Source: Clostridiales bacterium UBA1248 (lineage in GTDB: Bacteria > Bacillota > Clostridia > Oscillospirales > CAG-272). From it: a stretch of DNA of 13,793 nt. The notes beneath the pieces were generated by a model. It was not told the origin of the DNA. It made no database searches and saw only the letters and a list, made by a program, of their open reading frames with translations. Shown piece by piece: positions 1 through 7,909 of the stretch. The stretch covers positions 1 to 13,793 of the forward strand of contig DBWC01000120.1 in the NCBI GenBank assembly GCA_002308615.1, written 5' to 3'. The position numbers and the translations under genes were made by a program. Each line of letters opens with the position of its first letter. Positions within the stretch are counted from its first letter, which is position 1.

Positions 1-147
1 GGTTCGGATAACTCTTGTTACCCTATTTAAATGAAAAAAGGCCGGGAGCAAATAACAGGACATATTAACTGTTCACACTGAAAATGACATCAGATCAACG
101 GAGATATAAATGAAAAACGGGATCAAAAATGAAATTATTATTCATAG

Positions 148-258
148 AAGGATGATGATAAAAAAAGCGTTATCTTTTATTCTTACGATTTCAACAACGA
201 CGGAGAGGTCAATAACAAAGACGTAAAAGATCTGTTTATGTACGTGACCGCACTTTAA
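148..258 (+). pseudogene. Remnant of a dockerin-like C-terminal module
   Basis: The frame ending at TAA 256-258 reads ...YSYDFNNDGEVNNKDVKDL... and ends FMYVTAL. This is one dockerin type I / EF-hand-like calcium loop, with D, N, D, N and D at loop positions 1, 3, 5, 9 and 12 (DFNNDGEVNNKD). The frame is closed upstream by a stop at 145-147 and has no in-frame ATG, GTG or TTG with a ribosome binding site, so it cannot be expressed as an intact gene. A second frame starts at ATG 110 behind a GGAGAT sequence. It reads like the start of a secretion signal (RRMMIKKALSFILT) but runs out of frame through the dockerin codons and stops after 38 codons. The pair looks like the two ends of a secreted dockerin protein whose middle was deleted. 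Single dockerin repeats also occur in non-cellulosomal secreted proteins of Clostridia. The module call is fairly sure; the deletion history is inference. Confidence 0.6.
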
Positions 259-264
259 CACAGC

Positions 265-302
265 AAAATAAACCGTGAGCGAAACCGCTCACGGTTTATT
301 TT
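265..302. terminator. Bidirectional intrinsic terminator
   Basis: A perfect 17-bp inverted repeat (265-281 with 286-302) encloses the loop AAAC. The core arm is AAACCGTGAGCG. The U-rich tracts needed for termination are built into the stem ends on both strands. It sits 10 bases past the stop of the minus-strand gene at 313 and just after the dockerin-like remnant on the plus strand, so it can end transcription from either side. Confidence 0.9.
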
Positions 303-312
303 TCGGTTTTAA

Positions 313-735
313 TTATTCTGCGCGAACGAGGCGGAACGTGGCGTACTGGATGCCGTTTTCCGTCGGTATTATCTCTACCCAGGGATCGGCCTCTTCACCA
401 AATATCTCGCCTTCGATTTCGGAATCAAACAGTATTTTGCCGTTCTCTTCCTTCCAATGCCGTTTTTCCACGACCATCTGACCGGGAGCGTACAGCTCGC
501 ATTCGCCGGATTCGATAGCTTCGTCTATCTCTTCCTGTGAAATATCGTCCGTAAGCTGAATGACGGTTTTTATCGTGCCGTCATCACCGAAGATAAACAA
601 CGAATCGAGCATCTGAAGATCAAACGCATCTTCATCCGGATCAGCCGCCATTTCTTCAACGGTCTTCCATATCTGCTCAAAATCGTCGTTTACGGTCAAA
701 GTCTCGGCGATCTTCCATTTTCCGATAACGTTCAT
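313..735 (-). CDS. Conserved hypothetical protein, small lipocalin-like candidate
   Basis: A 140-aa acidic, soluble protein with no signal peptide or membrane segment. It opens with MNVIGKWKIAETLTV, the G-x-W pattern at the first strand of lipocalin-like small beta barrels. It then has a helical acidic stretch (about 18-40) and alternating strands with GDDGTIKTVIQL and FRLVRAE at the end. This resembles small cytoplasmic lipocalin-like proteins in which Trp and Gly mark the barrel opening, but I cannot name a family. The start at 735 is supported by GGGTGAT a few bases upstream. It begins 11 bases after the stop of the gene at 747, so the two are one transcription unit, and its stop is followed by a strong terminator. 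No function should be assigned beyond a likely shared role with the neighbour. Confidence 0.8.
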   Translation of the reverse strand: MNVIGKWKIAETLTVNDDFEQIWKTVEEMAADPDEDAFDLQMLDSLFIFGDDGTIKTVIQLTDDISQEEIDEAIESGECELYAPGQMVVEKRHWKEENGKILFDSEIEGEIFGEEADPWVEIIPTENGIQYATFRLVRAE

Positions 736-746
736 ACTATCACCCG

Positions 747-1307
747 TTATGCCCAGGGATTAGAGCTTTCGCAGGGACGGATGCCGGACAGAATGAACTG
801 ATCCCACAGATACCACTTGCCGTCCTTTGTCTGACGGAGCTGTACGTATCTCGGAGAATCCGCGCCGCCGGAGGTAAGGAATATCTTGGCATATCCCTCG
901 TTATCGTATGAATAGGGGTTCTCGCTCGCCTTTATCGTATAAGGCTCTGAGGGCGTGTAGTCGTTGCCGGGTACGGCGCCGACAAAATATGATCTCGGAA
1001 CGTAGTCCGCATCCATAAAGCGATCCTTTATAAAGGATTTGTCGTATGCGGATAAGGGTCCTCTCGGTCCTCTGAGGAAGTCGAGCATCTTAAGAGAAAG
1101 CTCTTTATCCTGAGGATAGAAGCAAAACGCCAAAACAGTCAGCGCAGCCGTGTCAAACGGAGTCTGAAGCTGTGCCTGAGGCAAAGCTATGAATTCCTCG
1201 TAAGTATCCGGCAGTTTACTGAAAACAACGTCTACCGTCTTGTTGCCGCCGCCTACCGCGTTTTTCGCCGCTTCCGCGGTTTTTTTAATGTTGTCAAAAA
1301 GTCCCAT
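747..1307 (-). CDS. Uncharacterised conserved protein (DUF6935-like)
   Basis: A 186-aa protein starting with a short amphipathic helix (MGLFDNIKKTAEAAKNAV), followed by a compact domain without signal peptide or membrane span. Distinctive stretches are LPDTYEEFIALPQAQLQTPF (about 32-51), a run with LDFLRGPRGPLSAYDKSF, then DADYVPRSYFVGAVPGNDYT, and a C-terminal half with SGGADSPRYVQLRQT, GKWYLWDQFILSGIRP and a final NPWA. I recognise this as a conserved cytoplasmic family of Firmicutes and recall it as DUF6935; that number is from memory. No activity is known to me. GGAGGAT lies about 9 bases upstream of the ATG, and a sigma-A-like promoter lies at 1342-1370. It is the first gene of a two-gene operon with the small protein at 313. 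Confidence 0.85.
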   Translation of the reverse strand: MGLFDNIKKTAEAAKNAVGGGNKTVDVVFSKLPDTYEEFIALPQAQLQTPFDTAALTVLAFCFYPQDKELSLKMLDFLRGPRGPLSAYDKSFIKDRFMDADYVPRSYFVGAVPGNDYTPSEPYTIKASENPYSYDNEGYAKIFLTSGGADSPRYVQLRQTKDGKWYLWDQFILSGIRPCESSNPWA

Positions 1308-1341
1308 GTTTTTTATCCTCCATATAATTTATTTCATTATG

Positions 1342-1370
1342 ATTATACAACACTTTTTTTGCTTTTGCAA
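1342..1370 (-). promoter_or_regulatory. Sigma-A-type promoter of the 1307-313 operon
   Basis: On the minus strand TTGCAA (1370-1365) is followed after exactly 17 nt by a perfect TATAAT (1347-1342), which predicts a start near 1335 and a ~28-nt leader to the ATG at 1307. It lies in the 80-base gap after the stop of the GH99-like gene at 1388, where no clear terminator is visible. Read-through from the large upstream operon is therefore possible. Confidence 0.75.
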
Positions 1371-1387
1371 TATCACAAGTGACTATA

Positions 1388-3304
1388 TCAGCCTATATAT
1401 CTATAGCTCAGACGTCCCATTGGCAAAGATCTGCCGGAAACGTAGTAATCCGTTATATCCTCGGGATGCTCTATGCCGTCCGCTGCCTTGAAATATATAT
1501 TCGCGCCGCCTTCTATGCCCAAAACGGATTTAGGCACGGTAAATATGATACATTTCGGGAAAAGCTTATATTCGCCCTCTCCGCATTTTTTTGACGTAAA
1601 GTCAGATTCAAGTATTTCAACCGACGGTTTGCCGCCGTCTCTTTGTCTGTTTACAACGTACTGATAACCGCACCAGCCCTCGGATGAAAGCTCGCCCACG
1701 CCGATAAATATATTTATCCAGCCGCTGTCGTTATCGTCGGGTCTTGTTATTTCATCCTCGGAATTTATACGGAAATAAATATTTTCGTCGTCTTCCGCAA
1801 CTCTGATCTCGGTCAGGTTGTTTCTCGCCGCCGCCTGCGTATATCTCACGCTTGACGCCGCGCCGACGCTGTTTCTTGCCGTGTTGTCAATACCCACGTT
1901 TCTGAAAACGGCTTTGACGTCGTTCCACGCGGACAGATCCCACGTCGGAGCGTTCAGATCTGTTTTCGGCGAATCGGCTCTCGCCTCTCCTACCGGCGTG
2001 CTCTTGTACCGTCTTATGTTGTCGCAGAGCTGAAGATAGAAATTGTCCTCATAGCCGCCTTTCATCATCTCCGCGTCGCGCGAGAATTCGTCGTTGCAGA
2101 GGTCGACCATCGCGTATTCTCCGTCTATCTCCATTTTTGCGGCTATCCACTCGTTCCAGCCCGTGACGAATACGATATCCGGATCTATAGATATGGCGTT
2201 ATCCCAACAGCTCTGAAAATACGTTCCCTTTTCCGCGTCTGCTGAAACGTTTTTCTTTTTCACTACCGAATATCCTCTGCCGTAGTTTCTCGTTTTCTTC
2301 GTAAGCGAGCGCGACATGGGCGGGATCGGATGAGCCGCAACGGCTACGTTTACAACGTCTCCGTATAATCTTGCCGGGACTTTCCAGTCTATCCACGGCA
2401 TACCGTTTGCGTTTACCTTTTCCTCGTCCGGCCAGACCGGGTCTTTGAATGAGAAGAACTCAAGTATCTCGTCGGACAGCGCCGTCGGATCGTAGTTTGC
2501 CGCCGCCGTAGCTTTTTTATCCTTTGCCGTATCCGTATACGCTACTATAAGCGGTTTATCGTGATAGTAAAACCACGAATCTTTATATAATCCTTTGCTG
2601 TATATACTGTTATAAAGCTTCTGTACCGTATCGGTCGATTTAGTGTGAGTATAGAAAACGACTTTGGGAACGTTCTCCCAGCCCTGCTCTTTAAGTGAGC
2701 ATATCTCTTTCATTATCTGTTTATGCACGTCGTCATAAGTATAAGCGTTCGTCACGTCAAAGCAGAGGAAATCAACGCCCGCCTCCGTTAAAAGCTGCAG
2801 ATGACGGCGGATGACCCATACGTCTTTCATATTGTAATAACCGTATAACGGCTCGCCCCAGAAATAAAGCGCACCGGGAGGGGCTATACTGCTGTTCTGA
2901 CTTTTTTTATCGAACAATAGATCAAGCCCGTTTTCCATCTGCAGTATTTTCGTAACGTCATAGATCTGATCGGAATGCGGATATTCCGGGTGCTGACCTA
3001 AAAGCAGAAAATAGAACAGTCCGACCTGTCTCTGCGTATCGGTCCTCGGCAGCGTGGCGTCAAAGCTGCGTCCGAGCTTGTCTATACCGACGATATAGTT
3101 TGACGAATAACCGTTGTTATAATACGTGTCCGCGGATATATAAACTGTGTTATCGGGTAAAGACTCCGTTTCGTACTCTGTCGCCTTTTCAGTTATTATA
3201 TCCGTATTTGTCTCTGTTTTTTCCGCGGTCGTCTGTTCCGGCGTCGTGTTGCAGGCGCAAAGCAGCGTAAGCAGAACAAGTAATATGCACACCGTTTTTT
3301 TCAA
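1388..3304 (-). CDS. GH99-like lipoprotein, downstream paralogue
   Basis: Predicted secreted lipoprotein of about 638 aa with a type II signal peptide ending LLCAC (Cys 18) and a Thr/Glu-rich linker. A TIM-barrel region of the GH71/GH99/WbsX kind follows, with WGEPLYGYYNMKDVWVIRR, AGVDFLCFDVTNA, VVFYTHTKSTD and FVTGWNEW; the Glu in GWNEW is a strong catalytic or substrate-contact candidate. The last ~180 residues form a beta-rich module with RNNLTEIRVAEDDENIYFRI, a GW-x-GYQYVVNR-like segment and DITDYYVSGRSLPMGRL. I associate this with the CBM9-like tails of such proteins. The family points to action on mannose-type or other complex glycans at the cell surface; the substrate is unknown. The longest frame uses GTG 3313, directly after the neighbour's TAG. 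TTG 3304 is preferred because AGGTGA lies 5 bases upstream and gives a normal MKKTVC signal start. It is the last gene of the cysE operon. Confidence 0.85.
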   Translation of the reverse strand: MKKTVCILLVLLTLLCACNTTPEQTTAEKTETNTDIITEKATEYETESLPDNTVYISADTYYNNGYSSNYIVGIDKLGRSFDATLPRTDTQRQVGLFYFLLLGQHPEYPHSDQIYDVTKILQMENGLDLLFDKKSQNSSIAPPGALYFWGEPLYGYYNMKDVWVIRRHLQLLTEAGVDFLCFDVTNAYTYDDVHKQIMKEICSLKEQGWENVPKVVFYTHTKSTDTVQKLYNSIYSKGLYKDSWFYYHDKPLIVAYTDTAKDKKATAAANYDPTALSDEILEFFSFKDPVWPDEEKVNANGMPWIDWKVPARLYGDVVNVAVAAHPIPPMSRSLTKKTRNYGRGYSVVKKKNVSADAEKGTYFQSCWDNAISIDPDIVFVTGWNEWIAAKMEIDGEYAMVDLCNDEFSRDAEMMKGGYEDNFYLQLCDNIRRYKSTPVGEARADSPKTDLNAPTWDLSAWNDVKAVFRNVGIDNTARNSVGAASSVRYTQAAARNNLTEIRVAEDDENIYFRINSEDEITRPDDNDSGWINIFIGVGELSSEGWCGYQYVVNRQRDGGKPSVEILESDFTSKKCGEGEYKLFPKCIIFTVPKSVLGIEGGANIYFKAADGIEHPEDITDYYVSGRSLPMGRLSYRYIG

Positions 3305-3313
3305 GTCTGTCAC

Positions 3314-5209
3314 CTAACCTAAATATCTGAAGCTCAGCCGTCCCATAGGCAGAGATCTGCCGGAAACGTAGTAGTCCGTTATATCCTCCGGGTGCTCTAT
3401 GCCGTCCGCGACCTTGAAATATATATTCGCCTCTCCCTCTATGCCGAGCGCGGCTTTCGGTATTTTGACCTGCAGGATGTTGCCGGACATAAAATATACG
3501 CCCTCTCCGACCGTCTCGCCGGAAAAATCACTGTTGAGTTTGTCAATCGTTGTTTTGCCATCCGAAGCGCCGCGGTTTATAACGTATTCGTAACCGCACC
3601 AGCCTTTGAGCTCAAGCTCGCCTGTGCCTATAAAAATATTCATCCAGCCGGTGTCGTTATCTTCACGCGGGGCTATGACGTCGTCCGTTTTGATATAGAA
3701 GAACAGATGTGTTTCGTTCTCCGTCACTCTTATCTCGTAAATGTTGTTTCTCGCGGCGTCCTGCGTGTATTTTATGCTCGGTATCGCGCCTATATAAGAT
3801 CGCGGCGAATTGTCGCGCCCGATGCTCTTGAATACGGATTTTACCTTGTTCCATTCGGTCGTGTCCTCTATCATCGGGATCGAAATCTCTTTGCTTTTTA
3901 CTCTCGTTTCACTTAAATATTCGCCCTTATATTCTTTGATGTTCCTGCAAAGCTGCATATAGAAGTTGTCTTCATAACCGCCCTTCATCATCTCGGCGTC
4001 GCGTGAGAACTCGTCGTTACAGAGGTCTATCAGAGCGAATTCTCCCTCGTATTCGTTTTTGCTCGCCACCCATTCGTTCCAGCCGGTCACGAACACCATA
4101 TCGGGATCCTCTTTCTTTGCCGTATCCCAGCAGCTCTGGAAATACGTGCCGGCCTCCGCGTCTTTTGATATATTTTTGTTCTCCGTAACGGACCAGCCGC
4201 GCCCGAAATTGAGCGCGCCATGCGTCAAGGAGGTCGACATCGGAAGCGCGGGATGAGAGGCGACGGCAACGTTTATCACGTCGCCGTGGACGGGCGACGG
4301 ATACTGCCATTCGATCCACGGCAGACTGTCTTTGTACGTTTTATATTCGCTCGGCCATTCGGGGCGTTTGAACGAAAAGAAATTCAGTATCTCGTCCGAC
4401 AGCTTTTCCGGATCGTACGAATCGCTGTCCGTGGCTTTTTTGTCATAAGAGATCTTATTATACGCTATGATGAGAGGCTTGCCGTCGCAGTAATACCAGG
4501 CGTCTTTATATAAGCCTTTTTCGTAAATGCTCTTATACAGCTTGTTTACGACGTTGGTTGAATATGAGTGCGTGTAGAAAACGACCTCCGGCACGTTCTC
4601 CCAGCCCTGCTCTTTGAGCGAGCATATCTCGCGCATGATGACCGGATATACCGCGTCGTACGTCACGGCGTTGGTCACGTCAAAGCAGAGATAATCTACT
4701 CCGGCGGATGAAAGCAGCTGCAGATGACGGCGTATGACCCAAACGTCAGCGCTGTTGTAATAGCCGTATAAAGGCTCTCCCCAGAAATAACCGGCGCCGG
4801 CGGGAGCTATGCTCTCGTCATACTTGTCAAGCGAAAACATCAGATCAAGCCCGTCTTCCATGGCAAGTATTTTTGATACGTCATATATTTTATCGGAATA
4901 TTCGCCCAAATGCTGACCGAGGGTCAGAAAATAGAAGATCCCGACTTGTCTTTCCTTATCGGTCTTCGGCAGCGTCGCGTCAAAGGTTCTGCCGAGCTTG
5001 TCTATGCCTACGATATAATTGTTTGAATAACCGTTGTTATAATACTCTTTTGCGCCGATATAAACGGTATTGTCAGCGACCGGCTCTGTTTCCGTCTCGT
5101 TATCCGTTACGAAAACGTCGGTCGTCTCAGGCGGCACGTCGTTATCACAGCTTAAAAGCGGAAGCGCGATAAAAGACAGACACAGCACTAAACAAATTAT
5201 CTTTTTCAT
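3314..5209 (-). CDS. GH99-like lipoprotein, upstream paralogue
   Basis: A 631-aa paralogue of the next gene, with the same architecture throughout. The lipoprotein signal peptide ends LPLLSC (Cys 21) and is followed by an acidic Thr-rich linker to about residue 47. A barrel region (about 48-440) contains VGIFYFLTLGQH, YFWGEPLYGYYNSADVWVIR, AGVDYLCFDVTNA, VVFYTHSYSTN and FVTGWNEWVASK. The C-terminal beta module (about 450-631) ends DITDYYVSGRSLPMGRLSFR. Barrel residues differ between the copies mostly in loops, which suggests related but possibly distinct glycan targets. The start is secure: AAAGGAGG lies 8 to 10 bases before ATG 5209. It begins 13 bases after the stop of the membrane protein at 5223 and abuts the second copy. 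GH99 enzymes are endo-acting alpha-mannosidases, but at this similarity the enzyme class is inference. Confidence 0.87.
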   Translation of the reverse strand: MKKIICLVLCLSFIALPLLSCDNDVPPETTDVFVTDNETETEPVADNTVYIGAKEYYNNGYSNNYIVGIDKLGRTFDATLPKTDKERQVGIFYFLTLGQHLGEYSDKIYDVSKILAMEDGLDLMFSLDKYDESIAPAGAGYFWGEPLYGYYNSADVWVIRRHLQLLSSAGVDYLCFDVTNAVTYDAVYPVIMREICSLKEQGWENVPEVVFYTHSYSTNVVNKLYKSIYEKGLYKDAWYYCDGKPLIIAYNKISYDKKATDSDSYDPEKLSDEILNFFSFKRPEWPSEYKTYKDSLPWIEWQYPSPVHGDVINVAVASHPALPMSTSLTHGALNFGRGWSVTENKNISKDAEAGTYFQSCWDTAKKEDPDMVFVTGWNEWVASKNEYEGEFALIDLCNDEFSRDAEMMKGGYEDNFYMQLCRNIKEYKGEYLSETRVKSKEISIPMIEDTTEWNKVKSVFKSIGRDNSPRSYIGAIPSIKYTQDAARNNIYEIRVTENETHLFFYIKTDDVIAPREDNDTGWMNIFIGTGELELKGWCGYEYVINRGASDGKTTIDKLNSDFSGETVGEGVYFMSGNILQVKIPKAALGIEGEANIYFKVADGIEHPEDITDYYVSGRSLPMGRLSFRYLG

Positions 5210-5222
5210 ATATCCGCCTCCT

Positions 5223-6521
5223 TTACAGCTTATCCGGATCGCTTTGTTTTCTGCCTTTTACGATGAAAAACAGGATCAAGGCAAACAGCGCCGCCGTCGC
5301 TATAACGGCGATAATTATTACCGTGGTCGTTTGTCCGTTGATCTCGCTTACGGCATCGGACGTCGCGGGCGACGTATCAAAATCTATCGTCTGCCGCTCC
5401 GTTTCGGTTTCAACGCTGTATTCTTCAACTATTTTAACGGAATACGCCGCGGATTTTTTTCCGTAGTTTACCGTCAGAAGCTTAACGCCGAGCGTCGTGT
5501 TGTCAAAGCCCTCTACCATATCTTCGGTGACCTTAACGTCCTCTTTGACACCGTTTTCATACGTTATTTCAAGATACGTGTCGGACAGATCAAGCTCTTC
5601 GCCTATAAGATATTCGCTTTTCTCGGGTTGGGTCTTCATATCGACGCGGCGTATCGCAAGCGGCGGCTCCGTCTCGGCTGCCGGTTTTTCGTATTCGCAC
5701 AGATATATGTTGTCAATATTAGCCGAGCTTATCCTCATTCCGTATGCGACGGTGGAATATTCCGCGCATATACGGCAGTTTGTGACGGTCTTGACCTCTT
5801 CTCCGTCCGCGCCGTAAATCACGGCTTTCGTATAAAGCTTATACGAAGACATAAAATCGGTTTCCGTTATATCGGAAAGCGCGACCGTGCAAACAGGCGC
5901 GTCCGATACGTATATTTTTATATTTTCTCCGTCGTCTTCAAACTTAAGATTTGTGTAATCATTTGAAAAGTCGGCTTCAATATCAAAATACGTTTTGTCC
6001 GTGCCTATTCCCTTTTTTTCGGTCTCGGCGGCTGTTTTTACGCAGAGTATAATCTGTTTTCCGCGCGGTATGACGTATATGCCGGTACAGCCCAAGCCCT
6101 CGTTATCCGCCTCGCCCTTTGCGGTAAGCGTTCCGTCGTGCTCAAAATACGGCGTGCCGGAAAGGCTTTCACCGGTGCTTCTCACAAACACGCCGAAAAA
6201 CTGATTGCCGGGTATTTTTAAATCCGTGCTGAAAACGTACGGACCGATCAGCCTGTGATTTGATATGAGCTGTGTGAACGGCGAGAAATGAAGTGTTTGG
6301 CCTTCGCCCCACGCGTCGTAATCCGTCGCTTTTTCCGCCGTCCAGTCCTCTTTTAATTTTTCGTAATTCAAAAACGATTCTTTGTCCGGAAGCCCTGAAA
6401 AATCCTCTGTGTTCTCATACACGGCGTTTTTAGCAGCGTCGGCGTTAACGTATATACATAGGACAAATGCCGTTATAAAAATGACGGCAAGTGTTCTTTT
6501 TAAAAATATTTTGTTTTTCAT
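5223..6521 (-). CDS. Membrane-anchored surface protein with Ig-like domain
   Basis: A 432-aa predicted type I membrane protein. Residues 1-29 are a Sec signal peptide (LAVIFITAFVLCIYVNADA). Residues ~35-280 form a beta-rich region that looks like a LamG/concanavalin-like fold (YVFSTDLKIPGNQFFGVFVR, NIKIYVSDAPVCTV, ISSANIDNIYLCEY), of the kind that often binds sugars. Residues ~296-370 match bacterial Ig-like domain group 3 (YLIGEELDLSDTYLEITYENG, then TTLGVKLLTVNYGKKSA). A Thr/Glu stalk leads to a membrane helix at about 400-421 and a basic tail (KGRKQ). There is no LPXTG motif, so anchoring is by the helix. Its ATG overlaps the cysS stop (ATGA), giving translational coupling, with only a weak AAAAAAGG before it. 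Position before two surface glycosidase-like lipoproteins suggests a glycan-binding or scaffold partner. The lectin fold assignment is less certain than the Ig-like one. Confidence 0.83.
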   Translation of the reverse strand: MKNKIFLKRTLAVIFITAFVLCIYVNADAAKNAVYENTEDFSGLPDKESFLNYEKLKEDWTAEKATDYDAWGEGQTLHFSPFTQLISNHRLIGPYVFSTDLKIPGNQFFGVFVRSTGESLSGTPYFEHDGTLTAKGEADNEGLGCTGIYVIPRGKQIILCVKTAAETEKKGIGTDKTYFDIEADFSNDYTNLKFEDDGENIKIYVSDAPVCTVALSDITETDFMSSYKLYTKAVIYGADGEEVKTVTNCRICAEYSTVAYGMRISSANIDNIYLCEYEKPAAETEPPLAIRRVDMKTQPEKSEYLIGEELDLSDTYLEITYENGVKEDVKVTEDMVEGFDNTTLGVKLLTVNYGKKSAAYSVKIVEEYSVETETERQTIDFDTSPATSDAVSEINGQTTTVIIIAVIATAALFALILFFIVKGRKQSDPDKL

Positions 6522-7909
6522 CCTTTTTTATAAACCGTTCCCTGCGGTGTGTCGATAAGCGTTATTCCGGCCGCTGCAAGCTCCGCTCTTATGGCGTCCG
6601 CTCTTGCGTAGTCCTTCGCTTTTTTAGCCGCGGCGCGCTCCGCTATCTTTGCTAAGATCTCGGGGTCGCCTTCCTCTTTTTCTTCTTTGTACGGTGTAAG
6701 AAGATCGAGCGATAAGACTTTATCATAATCGGCTAATATCGCGCGCTTCGTTTTGTCGTTTATATCGGCTTTCAGCACGTCGTATACGCAGGTGAGCGCG
6801 AGCGACGTGTTCATGTCGTTGTCAAGCGTCTCTTTGAACTTCGCTTTGAATTCTTCTATGGCTTTGCCGTCGACCTCGCCGTTATCGGATAACGCCGCGC
6901 ATTTGGTGCGGAGCTTTTTATAAGCGGACGCGGCGTTCTCCACCGCCTCGTCCGAATATACGAGATTCTTTCTGTAGTGGGAATTTAAGCAGAAATATCT
7001 GTACGCGAGCGGATCGAGCCCCTGCTCTTCAAGCACGGATACGGTTAAGAACTTGCCCGACGATTTGCTCATCTTGCCGGACGCGGTGTTCAGGTGCAGA
7101 ACGTGGAACCAGAAGTTGCACCACTTGTGGCCTAAATAAGCCTCGGACTGCGCTATTTCGTTCGTGTGGTGCGGGAACTGGTTGTCTATGCCGCCGCAAT
7201 GGATATCGAGCTGCTCGCCGCAGTATTTTATCGAGATCGCAGAGCATTCTATATGCCAGCCGGGATAACCGTAGCCCCAGGGGCTGTCCCATTTGAGCTC
7301 CTGATCTTCAAACTTTGATTTTGTAAACCACAAAACGAAATCCGCTTTGTTACGCTTGTTGTCGTCCGCTTCAACGCCTTCGCGCACGCCTACTTCAAGA
7401 TCCTCAGCGTCGTGCTCGCCGAAAACGTAATATTTATCGAGCTTTGACGTATCGAAATAAACGTTGCCGCCCGCCTGATAAGCGTAGCCCTTTTCAAGAA
7501 GCGCGGTTATCATCTCAATAAATTCGGCAATGCAGCCTGTAGCGGGCTGTATGACGTCCGGACGCTTGATATGGAGCTTGTCCGCGTCCGCAAAGAACGC
7601 TTTTGTGTAAAAGTCCGCTATCTCCATAACGGTCTTGTGCTCTCGCTTCGCGCCTTTTAACATCTTGTCCTCGCCCGTGTCGGCGTCACTTGATAAATGT
7701 CCGACGTCGGTTATATTCATAACGCGGCATACGTCGTAGCCGGCGTATTCAAGGTATCTGACGAGTATATCCTCCATTATGTACGTGCGCAGATTGCCTA
7801 TGTGAGCGTAGTGGTAAACGGTAGGACCGCAGGTGTATATCTTTACTTTACCGGGTTCGTTTGTGTAAAATTCTTCTTTTTTATGTGTCAGGCTGTTATA
7901 TAACTGCAT
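6518..7909 (-). CDS. cysS: Cysteinyl-tRNA synthetase
   Basis: A class I aminoacyl-tRNA synthetase that joins cysteine to tRNA-Cys in the cytoplasm; 463 aa, full length for the family. It carries the nucleotide-binding HIGN motif (36-39, within YTCGPTVYHYAHIGN) and KMSKS (279-283). The zinc site for cysteine recognition is complete: Cys27, Cys222 (WHIECSA), His247 and Glu251, with the spacing seen in the E. coli enzyme. The C-terminal end (DAIRAELAAAGITLIDTPQG) is typical of the anticodon-binding region. The ATG overlaps the cysE stop by one base (TAATG) with AGGAAGTG upstream. The cysE-cysS pairing is known from Firmicutes and links cysteine supply to its use. I see no T-box leader ahead of the operon, so control by uncharged tRNA is not evident here. 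Confidence 0.97.
   Translation of the reverse strand: MQLYNSLTHKKEEFYTNEPGKVKIYTCGPTVYHYAHIGNLRTYIMEDILVRYLEYAGYDVCRVMNITDVGHLSSDADTGEDKMLKGAKREHKTVMEIADFYTKAFFADADKLHIKRPDVIQPATGCIAEFIEMITALLEKGYAYQAGGNVYFDTSKLDKYYVFGEHDAEDLEVGVREGVEADDNKRNKADFVLWFTKSKFEDQELKWDSPWGYGYPGWHIECSAISIKYCGEQLDIHCGGIDNQFPHHTNEIAQSEAYLGHKWCNFWFHVLHLNTASGKMSKSSGKFLTVSVLEEQGLDPLAYRYFCLNSHYRKNLVYSDEAVENAASAYKKLRTKCAALSDNGEVDGKAIEEFKAKFKETLDNDMNTSLALTCVYDVLKADINDKTKRAILADYDKVLSLDLLTPYKEEKEEGDPEILAKIAERAAAKKAKDYARADAIRAELAAAGITLIDTPQGTVYKKG

Noticed and set aside
31..81. Short plus-strand frame MKKGREQITGHINCSH
   Set aside because: Only 16 codons, with no ribosome binding site and no support; not called as a gene.
1351..1372. 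TTGC-TTTT-GCAA hairpin as terminator of the long operon
   Set aside because: Only a 4-bp stem with an A-run rather than a U-run in the minus-strand transcript, and it overlaps the -35 of the next promoter.
3392..3916. A 174-codon plus-strand open frame
   Set aside because: It is antisense to the GH99-like gene, whose domains, lipobox and ribosome binding site are clear; no recognisable motif or ribosome binding site.
5070..5966. A 298-codon plus-strand open frame
   Set aside because: It lies antisense to the first lipoprotein start and the membrane protein gene, has low-complexity Arg/Tyr/Phe-rich content typical of a shadow frame, and lacks a ribosome binding site.
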